DNA from: Kappaphycus alvarezii
Taxonomy: Eukaryota > Rhodophyta > Florideophyceae > Gigartinales > Solieriaceae
DNA: 64,000 bases
Direction of reading: 5' to 3'
Assembly: GCA_002205965.3 (NCBI GenBank)
Contig: NADL03000650.1
Coordinates: 558,001-622,000, forward strand
Below are positions 20,891-32,136 of the stretch, in pieces (within the stretch, counting starts at the first letter, position 1; every line of letters starts with the position of its first letter). Under the pieces are notes generated by a model. That model saw only the letters and a program-made list of their open reading frames with translations. It made no database searches and was not told the origin of the DNA. Made by a program: the position numbers and the translations under genes.

Positions 20891-21964
20891 TCATACGCCC
20901 TTCTGCTTGTTTAATAGAGAGCGCACCATTTCGTCGGCATCCACGGCAGTTCCAGTGAGGAGCGTCAGGTCTCCATCGGGACCCTTTCCTCCAAGCCATC
21001 GCGGAAGCGTCGCATTATCGAAGTATTTGCCGAGTTCGAACAGCATTTCATCACTGTTCATGACCCATACCACCTTTGCTATCGTGCGAGCGTCGAGTAA
21101 TGGCTTGATTATCTTCCAAGCTGGACAGGAAAAAGGTATGGGGAAATAGGGGAGGGACCATTCAAAAACGTAGCATGTCAAGAACTCGAAGGTCAGTATC
21201 TCGCGTCTATCCAACGAGACTTCTATTCGCTGATAGCAAAAAATGTGCTTGATTGCCTGCGTTCGAACGATGATTCATGGTTACCTCAATGACGCGGACG
21301 TGACAAACTTACTACCGTGGAGCCACCGCGGGTAGTTGACAACCAGTATTTTTTTGAACACTTCCGGATAAAAGTCTGCGAAAACGCCAATCCCGTTCTT
21401 GGTTGCGATTAAGTCCATGTTTCTCATGCTCATTTTCTCGAAATCGAAGACGACAACACAGGATAAGGCCTTCGGGCCATCGTTGCTGTACATCAGAGTC
21501 TCGAAGAACGTTTTGAAGGCAGTGGCCTGAACAGCATGGTTTACTTTAGATTTCATGTAGTGCCTCCCCGGGGAGTACAGTAAGGCCTCATTATCAGCGC
21601 CGTAACTTGCGACCTGGATAACAGGAAGACCTGCGGAGAGACCCCGCATTGTCTTCGCAGCGCCTTCCCATGGCTGCTCGGTTTTTCTCCATCTTGCGAC
21701 CTTAGTTAGATGGGTGAAGGCATTCTCAACATTGAGCAAATGATAACGAAGGAAGCGAAGACAGATACACTGCGCATTCTCGGAAGGCAGGTTGTTCCAC
21801 GGATCGTTGTCGTGAAGGGTGTTTGCTTCCCGAGGGAGTATTTCAGTGAGGAATCTGTTGTACAAGTCAGCGAGCGGCTGGGATTCCGAGTTTGGTAAGT
21901 CAGACAGAGGCGCATCTTCGATTGATGAGCGAAAAGGTTCGCGGGAATGTCGCAGGTTGTGCAT
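20891..21964 (-). CDS. Sec14-like CRAL-TRIO lipid-transfer protein (two exons)
   Basis: Probable host gene. Exon 1 is 21964-21313 and exon 2 is 21120-20891. The intron 21312-21121 has GTAAGT at its 5' end and TGTCCAG at its 3' end. Splicing keeps the frame (652 + 230 = 882 nt, 293 aa). The N-terminal CRAL-TRIO_N helix has ICLRFLRYHLLNVENAF and RWRKTEQPW. The lipid-binding domain has VVVFDFEKMSMRNMDLI, FADFYPEVFKKILVVNYPRW and, across the splice, HGTWKIIKPLLDARTIAKV, then LPRWLGGKGP. Such proteins carry phosphatidylinositol or similar lipids between membranes in the cytosol. The first Met is the only good start I see; an upstream exon cannot be excluded. No disabling change was found. Confidence 0.85.
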
Positions 21965-22319
21965 TGATTGGCAAATCGGACGGCTTTGAACTGGTCGGAG
22001 CCAAGGGTTGCGAGGTTGCTGTTACTCGATATTGGTGGTTTCTGGGGGTGCAGTGTCAGAATCCTGTGCTATGCAATACTTCAATATGTGTAATCGTTAT
22101 TTACTTCATGTATTATTGTACTTCAATATGAAACAGATAAAAGGGAATTTTAAGCCATTCACTTTGTTTCTCAGGAGACTCTTATTGGTACGACCGATAG
22201 GGGCTTAACAAGATTTGATAATTGTTGCAGCAACGGCTGAAATCAGGTACGTGAATTCACTCAATGGATGCGTCCCACTACGAAACGGTGCATGCGTCAT
22301 TCCTGACGAAATTTCCGAT

Positions 22320-22386
22320 TGTACAGTATGGTACTGTACAGTGCTAAAGTCTGCCAGACAGTACAGTAGAGTAGTGTACAGTATAG
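22320..22386. repeat. TACAG/CTGTA motif cluster
   Basis: Contains gtacagtatggtactgtaca and cagtacagtagagtagtgta-type words, again switching strand. It lies between the Sec14 gene and the zinc-finger frame, with no LTR recognisable around it. Confidence 0.6.
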
Positions 22387-22433
22387 TTTGCAGCTCTGCA
22401 CAAATTTCCCGCTCAGCTTCACTGTCGAAATCC

Positions 22434-22489
22434 GAAACGCTAGAAAACTGGTAAAACCGAAACGCTAGAAAACTGGTTTTCTAGCGTTT
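22434..22489. repeat. Inverted repeat with a direct copy of one arm
   Basis: At 22460-22489 the arm aaacgctagaaaac is followed by tg and its exact complement gttttctagcgttt: 14-bp arms and a 2-base centre. A direct copy of the first arm (gaaacgctagaaaactggt) lies just before it at 22434-22452. In RNA it would form a strong hairpin. It could be a transposon end or replication slippage product; no T-run marks a terminator. Confidence 0.75.
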
Positions 22490-23573
22490 AACGGCTTTCC
22501 GCCAATCCTTCACATTGTAAGCCTTTACCTAAATCACGACATCCCTCAGGGAACAGCTGACCATATTTTTCATGGATTAAAAGCACCGCAAATTTTCCTC
22601 CCCTGTCGAAATACAGGATACATAAAGTTTATTTATGTACTATTCAAAATCCTTTACTGTAGATATTTGAACTCACTGCCTTTTCTGTCCTCCATATTCT
22701 ATATTTTCTATATCCTTCTGTACTTTTAGCAATACCTGCTGGGACCTTTGTAGTGTAAGGGTCACTAGGACCGTCCACAGGACTATTTGCTGGGGAATTT
22801 AGTTAGTAGTTAGTAGATGTGCTAAAAGATAGACGGTGGTATTTACTACCCGAAAAAGGCCTCGCACTCCTTGGGTACCGAAGTAAAAAATAGCATCTAA
22901 AGTTTTTAATTTCAACCTAATCACCTTCTATACCCTAAGCAAAAACCCCAACAATTTTTTTCAAGCTCATCGCTAACCTCGCTATTCTGCGTTTTATCCC
23001 CTTAATTATTGTAACGATCCAGATTTACCTTGTTAGTGGAATTAAAGGAGTAATTCCATTGCTCATGCAATGGTGAAAATATACTTATTTCTCCTATTTC
23101 GTTGTTGTTTCAGCCACGTTTAAGCGGGTAAATACTGCTAAATACATTTGGTTTTTAATTCTTTTTGAAAACCATCCAGTGGCCATTAAGGGCAACGATT
23201 CGGTCATGGTGCCACGTAGCCCACCTCGGCCATCCGAGATTGGAACATGATCGAAATACCGAGCTGCTCTGTGTAAGCTTTCATCGTCTGCCGAAACCAC
23301 ACAAAAACCGACTGTAAGCACCGCAATTACGAACTTCACTCCAATTTTACCAAGAACCGCAGTTTCGCCAACCAATCAGGAGCCTCCATGTGGGATAAAA
23401 AAATTTCAGTTCCAGACCAATTCAGGGCCCTCATTCTCGGCCAATCACTTCACGAAAGGTGTCCTCCCAGTTTCATCTTCATTTGCAGGTACTTCACGTG
23501 TGAGTTCAGGTTCAGGTCGAGGTCAGATTTCAGATCTTCCACAAGTGCCAAGTCGTCAAGTTTCAGTGATTGA

Positions 23574-23807
23574 TCTTACAGATCTTTCTACGCTTACATT
23601 GCTTGCAGACATACATCTAGGGCTCCGATACGCCTACACCGAGAAGCTGACCGTCGACTGGCTGATCGCGTTGGGGCTACTAATGCTACCTCTATCCGTA
23701 TGGCTGTAAAGAAGAGGACTTGTAAGCTCTGTAAGGTGATTTTCAAAGGGACTAAGACCTACTTAGAACACTTACAGAGGTGGAAGCACAAGATCCGCTT
23801 ACAGAAT
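23574..23807 (+). pseudogene. Zinc-finger reading frame, 5' part, broken by E3
   Basis: An open frame from 23574, with a Met at 23700, encodes MAVKKRTCKLCKVIFKGTKT and continues to a C2H2-like finger: CKLC, then HLQRWKH (C-X2-C-X12-H-X5-H). It stops being coding exactly at the left target duplication agaat (23803-23807) of E3. If E3 and one copy of agaat are removed, the frame runs without a stop into 32678-32767. A possible splice acceptor (ttgcttgcag) lies at about 23600, so upstream exons are possible. The protein may be a host DNA-binding factor or itself a transposon protein with a BED/C2H2 finger. Confidence 0.6.
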
Positions 23808-24320
23808 TGTGGTATAAGACCAATAGGGTGTGTCGGTAGCCACTAACAAAAGGGTACCTTGAACGCAGACGAGCACCGCAGGAGCACGGATATTCGCCTA
23901 AAGGAGGTTGAGAGGGAAGCACTAGTAAAGGGTAGGTTCATTGGGCGGGCGATTAACCTTAAGGGGGATAAAGGGGTCACCGTAGAGGTGTCGACGGCTT
24001 GAAGACAGAGTTGGGGGCCAAAGGGTGCTTCCCTTTTACGACTTTGCTACTCCACTCCTACCATCCTCCTTATAAGGTGAGCTACCCTTCTACAACTACT
24101 GTACGTTGCTCCTAAAGGACAAGCAGCCCGACTACCGTCACCTCCTCGATCCACCAATAGGAGCTATCTATTCTAAAATATCTAATCAATTACCTAATGG
24201 TCCATCTGGTGTCCCCACATGGGCCATGGCGGTCCATTTCACTCTCCCCGGCTTACAGCCTCCCCATAGGTGACACGTCTTACAGTCCGCACTGTACTCC
24301 AAAGGTGCTACTGTACTACA
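23808..24320 (-). repeat. E3 3' LTR
   Basis: Starts TGTGGTATAAGACC and ends GTACTGTACTACA, a direct repeat of 32158-32672 with only scattered differences (for example gagagg against tcgagg near 23909). It lies directly after target duplication agaat. Confidence 0.93.
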
Positions 24321-24332
24321 GAACCCCTCCTC
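24321..24332 (-). promoter_or_regulatory. E3 polypurine tract
   Basis: On the minus strand it reads gaggaggggttc directly before the 3' LTR, the normal place of a plus-strand primer. Confidence 0.7.
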
Positions 24333-25079
24333 AAATGGCGACACGTCCTCGTGGCGCGCTCGGTACCAGATCACCCCTTTGGTTTTGAGTACCGTTATCT
24401 CCCCCTTCGTTCCGGAAAACGTCAGTTCCAAATTCACCCGACGGTGCCAAAAGTTTGCCATCCCCCTCATGTCTCGACCGCCGTATTCTCCTCATAAAGT
24501 GATGCGTCCGCCTGTGGTCCTTCCGAACTCCCTTGGCAAACCCCTTACGGCGCTTCTTCGACGTCCTCCTCACCTCCCCGGTGCATCATGCCTGACCCCA
24601 CCGCACCTTCCCTTTTCTACGCGTATGCTGCGCCGCGTCGGGAGTCCTCCATTCCGCCTCCGGTGACCGCCGATCCGCCTTCGCTCTCTGCCTCTCTTCC
24701 GCTTTCCACCCTTCAGGTGCCTCCCGTTTCAACTGCCGCACCCACTCCCCAGGTGAACCCGTCACTTGCGCCTATGCCGCCCGTTCCAACTCAGAAACCT
24801 GTTCCGCCAGTCTCCTCTTTTTTTCGTACGGTGTCCCCGAAGGCGTGATTCGTCTTCGTCGCCTACTCCATTTCTCGGTGAAGTCGGACTAGGTCGCATC
24901 TATCTCCCTTCTTAGGTGGTACTGTATAGGTCGGACACCTTCCGGATACAGTACGTCTCACCTATGTAGAACCTCTATAGGGTGACGCGTGCTTCCCTTC
25001 TTGACTTTCCCAAATTCCCTCGTGCTTCTCCATCCTTAAGGTGCCGTTTTTCCCCCCGTGTATCCTCAAACTCCGTCTC
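24333..25079 (-). other. E3 integrase tail and 3' region
   Basis: After the chromodomain, minus-strand frames are very rich in Arg, Lys and Glu (RTSKKRRKGFAKGVRKDH, for example) but contain stops and no domain I know. A Pro/Ser-rich plus-strand frame at 24588-24848 is the antisense shadow of this tail. It is either a disordered integrase extension or noncoding 3' sequence of E3. Confidence 0.45.
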
Positions 25080-25269
25080 TTATCGGCGATACCGCTCCGG
25101 CAGGGGTTTTCGTTTCGCTCGCCAATATTGGATGATGAAGTGGTCGGGAACATCAGTTTCACATAACCACTCATCATACCTTGGGGGCGTAACCAAACCA
25201 CCTGACGCGGTGTTTGTACCCCGGCCCGTGACGTCTATGACTCACGAGTTTTTCTACTCGGTACATATC
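25080..25269 (-). pseudogene. E3 chromodomain
   Basis: In a frame one step off the integrase, the minus strand reads DMYRVEKLVSHRR, KHRVRWFGYAPK and, after one extra base near 25164, DEWLCETDVPDHFIIQYW. The pattern (Tyr-x-Val-Glu-Lys-Leu, RVRWFGY, D-E-W, then a helix ending in YW) is that of a chromodomain, which in chromoviruses steers integration by binding modified histones. Two shifts separate it from the integrase body in this copy. Confidence 0.7.
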
Positions 25270-27680
25270 GCTCTCCAACGGGGTCTCGACTCAGGTGTAG
25301 ACACTGTACCCTCCTCTGGTGCGGCACTCGCGTTCCCCTCGGGCCTAGACATATCTTCCTCCTGTACAGTAGGCGAAACTGAGACTCTGTCTTGACTCAC
25401 CGTAATGACGATGCCGTTCTCCTCTATGGTGACCGTGTGAGAATTCACTTTCAACACCTTAAAGGGGCCCGTCGTCTTCACCATCAACTTAACGGACTTG
25501 TTGTCCTCCTCCGCTTGGGCGTCCGGGTCCTTTAGGAACCGCTTCTTAAAAGTGGGGCGATCAATGTAGACCAAATCGCCCACTTTCACCTTCAACGGAG
25601 CCCGAACCCTCTTGTCAAAGTCCGCCTTGTATCGCCTCTGGGTGTCATCCATTTTCGGCTTCGCCTTCTGGAGAGAATCCGCAACCTTTCGGAGCGCGTA
25701 CTTCTTGAACTCCGCGGGTGTCAATTCCTTGTTCGCCAGATGGGATAAGTCCGCCGATGGGAGACTCGTCACGTGAATAGACAGGGGATGAAGCGTTAGC
25801 ACCAAATCAAATGGCGTCGTCCCCGTCGTTCGATGCACCTGATGGTTGTACGCATGTGTGAGCGGCTCCACTAGGCGATCCCAATCCTTCTGGTTCTCGG
25901 CGACGTAGTGACGGAGGCTTTGGACGATCGTCTTGTTGAATCGTTCAACTTGTCCGTTCGTCCTTGGGTGATACGCTGTAGTGAATTAAACATAGAGAAA
26001 CACAAACACATTTACTAGATTCACTAAAGGTAAAATAGCTGAAACATGACGTATAACATACCCGCGTTCTCGTCGCATACGTCGTCAGTAGCCGTCTCTA
26101 CAGGGATGGCGAAACTAAGAGGGTTAGGTGAGTCAAATTTTGGAAAAGACGATTTCCATGAGATGGTTAGGGTGCTAGCGTCCCATCCCAAATCACGCTA
26201 AAAATTGAGGTATCGTCAGTCCCAGATTTCACGAGATGTGGCAGTCATCTTGAGGTGTCCATCCTTCTCACGGGGGTGGATCGGAGGTAGGCAAGTGCCT
26301 TCATCTGTCGCGGGCCGATCGGCCCGTCTCTGTAACATGAATTTCACGCTAAAGCCTTCTCGTGGCGATTTTCGTTCAGAGAACCGAGAAATCGGTTGAC
26401 CACTAATTTAGCACCCTCATAGAAGATTTCTGTCTTGCGGAAGCTTACGACTTGTTCAGTTAACGTGTTGCGAAAGCGATACTCCTGCAAGCGAACTTGA
26501 GAGCGATTAATGATGCGAGGTATGATATCGAAATGAAAGAAACCATTAAAGAAAACAATACTCAAAGAATTCAAACAAATGAAACAATCAAAAAACAACG
26601 ATGACTTGTGATTGGGTCATGAAGGATGAATGGAGGGCGGGAGGCGGGAGAACAAGCGACGACTTGAGGAACCAGAAGTTGCGCTAGAGGTTTTCAAATT
26701 GGCGGTTATATATATAGCCCTGTTGAACCGGTCTTGATCGTGGTCCAAGTCCCCTTGCGCAAGCGGTACGGCTGCTACGTAGAAACCAGTAAGCATATGC
26801 GGCCGCGGCAGCGAGTGTAGGGTGTACAACGGTAAGCTGCCTACATGGCCATCATAAAAGGTGCTTACAGTCAATTGATGCAACCGTGACCGCGTGACTT
26901 ATCCGGAGTGGCAGATCAAGGCCACGTTCAACCCCACTTCTCATATTCACCCATAATTTTCCAATTAAAGTACCAAAAAAATGTTTCACCCCTAGGAGTT
27001 GACAGACCGCCGCAAAGAACTTAGAGGAAACTGTGGCCCATTATCCGTTAGGAGATAAAACGGTACACCGTAAGGATAAACCCAATGGGTAAGAAAGGCT
27101 TGGGCTACAGTTGTTGCTTCGTGTCCTTCAACGGGAGGCTGCGGCATAATTTCGAAAACCTATAGGTGATCACCAAAACGTGGCGGTTCCCATCATCCGT
27201 TCGGGGTAGAGGACCAAGAAGGTCCATTCCGAAACTCCAATGGGCCGGCCGCCGGGAACAACTTCAGATAGTTTTGTGACTCCTTACGGTGCCTCGATTC
27301 TTGACGCAGCTCTCGCAGTCTCCTACGGTGCGGAAGACGTCACTCGCCATATTCGGCCAGTAAAACTCTCGCCTTAAGGTGTAGTACATCTTCGACCCTC
27401 CCGGGTGCCCCGACAATCTCGAGTAGTGAGCGCGAGCGAGGATGTTCGCCCTCAACGGCTCCGGCACGACCACCTGCAAGGTACCATCTAACTTCGACAA
27501 CCGAACGAGGAGTCCGTTCGCCCCAAGGTGATACGGTGACTTCTCCTGATCGGCGAGCGTCGTCAATTCCCTACACCACGGGTCTTTTCGTTGCGCTTCC
27601 AAAATCGCCTCAAGGGTGACTGGCGGCTCCGAATCAATGGTGATCGCTTCTCCTCGGACGTCCGGCATAGAGAAATACAC
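25254..27680 (-). pseudogene. E3 integrase, interrupted
   Basis: The N-terminal zinc-binding part at 27264-27680 has HYSRLSGHPGG and CESCVKNRG (HHCC). The core continues at about 27260-26973 with GMDLLGPLPRTDDGNRH (Asp) and YLLTDNGPQF (Asp). It is then cut after GVKHFFG by the ~990-bp insertion. It resumes at 25978 with TAYHPRTNGQVERFNKT (Glu), then HAYNHQVHRTTGTTPFDLVL and the intact frame to 25254, with VKVGDLVYIDRP. Without the insertion the core reads through in frame at that joint. Other shifts lie near 27260, 27140 and 27010. Confidence 0.85.
25981..26970. mobile_element. ~990-bp insertion in the E3 integrase, unidentified
   Basis: The integrase sequence is continuous if 25981-26970 is taken out and the repeated gta (25978-25980 and 26970-26972) is kept once. 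Duplication of GTA or TA points to a transposon. The ends (gtgaattaaaca and ccaattaaag) are not complementary, so I see no terminal inverted repeats. On the minus strand there is a TATA-like tatatatata (about 26706-26717). No transposase is visible, only frames under 90 aa. It may be a non-autonomous element or a solo LTR with blurred ends. Confidence 0.6.
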
Positions 27681-28310
27681 GGGGCGTCAAGTCATACCCC
27701 AAGGCAAAACACGGAATCTCCTCATCCAAAGGTGACTGATCGCTCCCATCGGTGGCCAATCTCGACATGGCGTCCGCGAGGTTGTGTCTCCTTGCTGGAT
27801 TGTATCGTACTTCAAAGTCGAAATTCGCCAATCGGAGTCTCCACCGGGCCAACCTTCCGTTACAGTCCGTGATATTTAGCAACCACTGTAACGGTTGGTG
27901 ATCCGTGCGGAGGATGAAGCGTTGCCCTTCAAGGTAAGGCCGTAAGGTGATGACGCTCCATACTACAGCAAGACACTCCCTTTCGGTGGCACTGTAGTTT
28001 CTCTCCGCTTTCGACAGCGTACGACTCCAATACCCAATAGGTGACAGTTCTCCTGAAGGTTGCTCCTGTAGTAAGCAACAACCGACTTGGCGATCGCACG
28101 CGTCTGTGTCAACATAAAACGTTTGATTCGCCTTTGGGAGAGCCAACACCGGGAGACGTCAGCGCCTTCCTCAGCTCCTGAAACGCCTCGAACTCCTCGT
28201 CGGTGAGCAACTCAAATTCGAAGGGCTGGTCCTTCGACAGCTTCTTCGTCAAGGGATGAGCAATGCGCGCATAGTTCTTGACGAATCTTCTATAGACGTT
28301 GCACACACCT
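27634..28310 (-). pseudogene. E3 RT connection and RNase H
   Basis: The RT thumb/connection at 28109-28306 reads VYRRFVKNYARIAHPLTKKL. RNase H at 27634-28149 has the four acidic sites in FYVDTDACDRQVG, SATERECLAVVW, LRTDHQPLQWLL and HNLADAMSRL. A shift near 28140 separates the pieces. The frame then runs into the integrase linker. Confidence 0.88.
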
Positions 28311-29241
28311 AGAAAGGAGCGTAGTTCCGTTGATCCTGAGGTGGCCGAGCCTTTTCGAGTGCCTTTAGGTTCTTCGACGCCCTCCAGCTTCCTGGGCGCA
28401 CAACGTGTCCCAGGTAATCCACCCGTGCTCGAAGAACTTGCACTTCTTCAGCTTCAGCGATGCTCCGGCCGCCTGTAGGAGTGACAAAACCGTACGAAGG
28501 TGTTCGAAGTGCTCCCTTCTGTTCTTGGAGTACACTATGACGTCGTCTAGATACACAACGCGTACTGCCACTTGCACCTTGAAATAATGATGTCGACCGC
28601 CCTCTGGAAGGTGGCCGGCGCATTCTTTAACCCGAAGGGCATGCGAACAAACCGATAAAGCCCCGAGTGGCAGGTGAACGACGTTTTATCCCTGTCGGTG
28701 GGATCGACGGCACTTGCCAATACCCACTATTACAGTCCAAAGTGGAGAACACCTCGGCATCACCTAAGGAGTCGATGCACTCATCCATTCTGGAATAATA
28801 AGCGTCGCGCACCGTTACGGAGTTCAGGCGCCGGTAGTCCACACAGAACCGCAACGACCCATCCGGCTTCGGAATAAGCACCACAGGACTTGCCCACTCC
28901 GCTTGGGACGGCTCGATGACTCCCTCATGGAGCATACGATTCACCTCTTGGCGTTCCACTTCTCTTGCTTTCAACCCTGCTCTATACGGTTGTTGGTGAA
29001 TCGGCCTTGCTCCGGACATCAATTGGATTCTGTGCTCCGTCGCCTTGATGGTGCCCAGTTTCCCAGACCACATCTCTTGAAACTCCTTCAATAAATCGAT
29101 CACCTTTTGGCGATCTTCGCGACACTGTACTCCAATATGGACTTCGTTTCTCCAATCGGTGACCTCACCATCTTTCAACGGTGGCTCATGAAATCCCTCC
29201 CCTCCCCAAGAGCGAAGATCGCCTCTGGCTGGGGAGCGCAT
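28309..29241 (-). pseudogene. E3 reverse transcriptase
   Basis: Fingers and palm at 28627-29241: EGVIEPSQAEWASPVVLIPK, SLRFCVDYRRLN and FSTLDCNSGYWQV (first catalytic Asp). After shifts, VVYLDDVIVYSKNRREHF at 28365-28577 carries the YLDD box. The order and the GYWQ motif are typical of Ty3/Gypsy. At least two shifts (near 28670 and 28400) break it. Confidence 0.88.
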
Positions 29242-29345
29242 GGCCCAACACCTGACTCTTTCGAAGACGCACCGGTCGGTTACTGAAATTCGTCACCAAC
29301 ACCGGAAATGCTTGCGCGGGATCACGTCTCTAATTCCGTTCGCCA

Positions 29346-29870
29346 TTAGGAGATGATTCGTCGCCACAGTCCTTGGGGTGTTCCGCAACAGCGATAACCC
29401 AACGGCGTCCGTTTGCACTTGCACCATTGCTTGGGACATTGGAGGAACCTTCTGCGCCTTCGCAACGCGTAGTTTGTTCGACGGAGTAGCTCCACCTTCT
29501 GGTTTTGGTTTCTCCTCATGGGATGACGAGATAATTCCCACCGCAGTGTTTCGTAGAACAAAACGCGCTTGCGCCCAGGCAGAATGGCCTTCACAAATCG
29601 ATCGATGAAAGACGTTCCGAGGATGCACTCCACCGCTAGGTTGTCGACCACCACGAACTGGATTTTCGCCACGAGTTCTCCCATTCGGAGGTACAAGGGG
29701 ATCACCTACAGGTTTCATGGGTTGTTAGATGCATCAATGATGCGGCAGGGTCCTCAAAGGCAACGCATGTGATCTCCATGACGGGGGTAACATTTTAACG
29801 TGCACCAAATTTGGACCTGCCCCGGTATCTAACACTCCCTTGGTGTGTCGTAACTGCCTCTGCGAAATTC
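29346..29870 (-). pseudogene. E3 aspartic protease
   Basis: GVLDTGAGPNLVHVK, from about 29845 downwards, holds the DTG. After a shift, LRMGELVAKIQFVVVDNLAV and ECILGTSFIDRFVKAILPG (29346-29705) give the second half with the ILG-T-F motif. It would process the E3 polyprotein. Confidence 0.8.
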
Positions 29871-30117
29871 CGAGCGTTACAGACACTCGGTAATTTCTCT
29901 TTCGTAACACCAAAACGGAGTTATCCGAACCTCCTACAGGGTGTTGCAGTTTCCCTCGACCACCTTCGGATAAGGTGTGCGCTTGATACCATAGGGCGTA
30001 GGCGACTTTTCTACACCCTGTCTTCTTTTAAAACCTCTTGTCCCTCCTCTACGGTGTTCGGCTCCGCGAAAGCAACCTGTCCTTCGTTCTTCTTTTCTTC
30101 TTCCTTGAGGCGAGCGT

Positions 30118-32019
30118 TCACACCTGTACGGGGGCACCAACGGACGTTCCATAAGAGATACTAGTCCTGCGAGGCGTCACTGTTCGGCGACCGAATCCAT
30201 CCATCCTCATCAGGTTCGCGCGCCTCTCCTCTAAAATACGTCGTCTCACCGATGGGTCTACCGTAGGACAGTCGCCAGCAAAATGCTCCGGGCTGGCGCA
30301 TATCCAGCATACCCTTGCAGACATGGTAGACGACGTTGTAGAAGTGGGCGGCGACACCAACAAGGCGTGATCGATCTCCTGTTGGATTTGATAGATCTCC
30401 TGCTGGAGTTCCGTCATCTGTCGAGGTTGCGGATCCTCAGACTCCGCCGAGGACCCGTCTTCTTCCCTTCTTTCGTTTGCACCTTGTGGCGTTATCGACA
30501 AAACACCTCTTGGCTTCTTCAGCACACCCGGACGGGAGTTACGGTACGAATCTCCCAACGCCTGGCATATTGCTTGAGCTCCGTGAAGGTGACTTCTTGC
30601 TCGTCGATAGATGATTCCGAACGGTGACTTGAATCGTCGGCGACAATCCATCCACTAAAATCGACTTCAAACGCCTTTCGAGAACACTGAACCGCAGCGG
30701 CGTGCTTTGGCTCGAATTAGCTCCGCGAAGGTGGATTCAGTCATCGTCGCTCCTTGCTTCATCGAAATTACCTGATGATAGGCCTGAGCGATCACCTCGT
30801 CGGTGGCGTACGTCCTCAGGAGGTAGTTCACCGCTTCGGGGTAGTTCGAACACCAGGTCTTATCCTCTTCATCATCGATCACCATGCTCCTAGAGGTGTT
30901 CAGGCGAGACTGCAAATTCTCCTTGGCAGTCCATCCATGAAGTACTGGAACAACCACAAGGCGAGACCTTCACTGACGTCGTTGTGCTCACAGGCGTTAC
31001 GGAAGTCCATTAGGAATCCCAACACCGTGATGGGGTCCTTTCCGGTAAACCTTTGGGTGGCATCTGCACAGCCAACCTCTTGTGATACGACGAACCTTTT
31101 TGGAGACGCTACTCGAATACGAGGACGAGCGATCGTTCAGCCTATAGGATTTGTAGTTCACCACTCGGGCGAACAACTCATTCAACGGGATGATACGTTC
31201 AATCCTCACCTTCGATCGGCGTCTCCGTCTCTCTTCCCTGAACTGGAGCCCGAATCGAATCATCCGAACTCCCCGAGGAGGTAGACGAACTCCTCCTGAC
31301 TTCTTTTTCTTCTTGCGTGTCCGCTTGGACTTCTTCTCCTTGCGGTGTTGTTTCCCTCGACGACCACATCGCGGCGATCACGGCCAGATTCCGAATCCGA
31401 CGAATCTGACGGGCCACCACCAGGGTCACCGTGACTCCTAATGGCGTATCCTTTCGGTGTTTCGGTAATACCACTGTGAGGGTGACGGTGCGTACTCCGG
31501 AGACTGCCCTTTGTCCACCAACGCTGACTGTGGTAAAAGGGATCCTCCGTCATGGTTTTCACCAAATTGGCGGTCACCATTTCAGGAAGGATATGACGGC
31601 ATGCTTCACCAATCGGTCCTTCGACTCCTTCGGCGATCCACGTCTCCATTCTGGTGTCCATCAACTGTCCCACCATTGCAGGAAGAGTCTCCGGAAGACT
31701 CCTCCAGGTACGTTCCAAGACTCCTCCAGGTACGTTCCCCAACGGGTGACAGCGGCAGGTATCCTCTCTCCAATTCGGCGTTTAACCAAGTGGTGAGACG
31801 AGGAGCCAACTCCTTCTGCAACCAATGTTGGCGGTTATCCGAAAGCTTAGGCCCTCCTTCGGCCTCCGGATGAGGTGTGGCGGCGGTGACGGTTGACAAA
31901 ACAGACTCCAACTGGATCGGCGGTTCACCAAACGGCGTATCGATCTTCTGCTCTTCGTCCGACGGAACGACGGGCTCCTTCCTCGAACTCCTAGTTGATC
32001 GACCACTCCTATTCGACAT
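30118..32019 (-). pseudogene. E3 Gag
   Basis: It starts MSNRSGRSTRSSRKEPVVPS at 32019, about 140 bases inside the 5' LTR, and is rich in acidic and Ser residues. The capsid-like helical part is at 30667-30957 (AVNYLLRTYATDEVIAQAYH). One zinc knuckle CWICASPEHFAGDC (C-X2-C-X4-H-X4-C) lies in 30118-30651. A 22-bp tandem duplication at about 31696-31739 (actcctccaggtacgttcc twice) shifts or lengthens the middle. At least four frames are needed to read it. Confidence 0.8.
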
Positions 32020-32136
32020 GGTGAAACGAATTACGGCGGACAAAGTAGAACGGCAGGTTGATTTTCTCCTATACTCTTCTCGAACGATTCTCCTAAAGGT
32101 GGAATTCCAGCTCAACCGACTTCGATGACGAACGCC

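Larger units (their letters stand above)
21965..23573. other. Gene-free stretch
   Basis: There is no coding frame I can support. The stretch holds a TACAG/CTGTA cluster at 22320-22386 and a near-perfect inverted repeat at 22434-22489. Short Ser-rich plus-strand frames at 23388-23709 may belong to upstream exons of the zinc-finger gene that starts near 23574. Confidence 0.4.

Noticed and set aside
24588-24848. Pro/Ser-rich plus-strand frame as a gene
   Set aside because: It is antisense to the charged tail of the E3 integrase; the composition follows from Arg/Glu-rich codons on the other strand.
25984-26969. AATTAAA (25984-25990 and 26963-26969) as target duplication
   Set aside because: Keeping one copy would leave extra bases that shift the integrase frame; gta or ta gives an exact reading.
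25978-26972. The E3 integrase insertion as a GT-AG intron
   Set aside because: Using GT...CTACAG would join the exons one residue short of the usual T-A-Y-H-P spacing, and a ~1-kb intron inside a retrotransposon is unlikely; the gta/ta duplication fits better.
31431-32128. Long plus-strand frames within E3 gag
   Set aside because: Antisense shadows of E3 Gag; no motif of their own.
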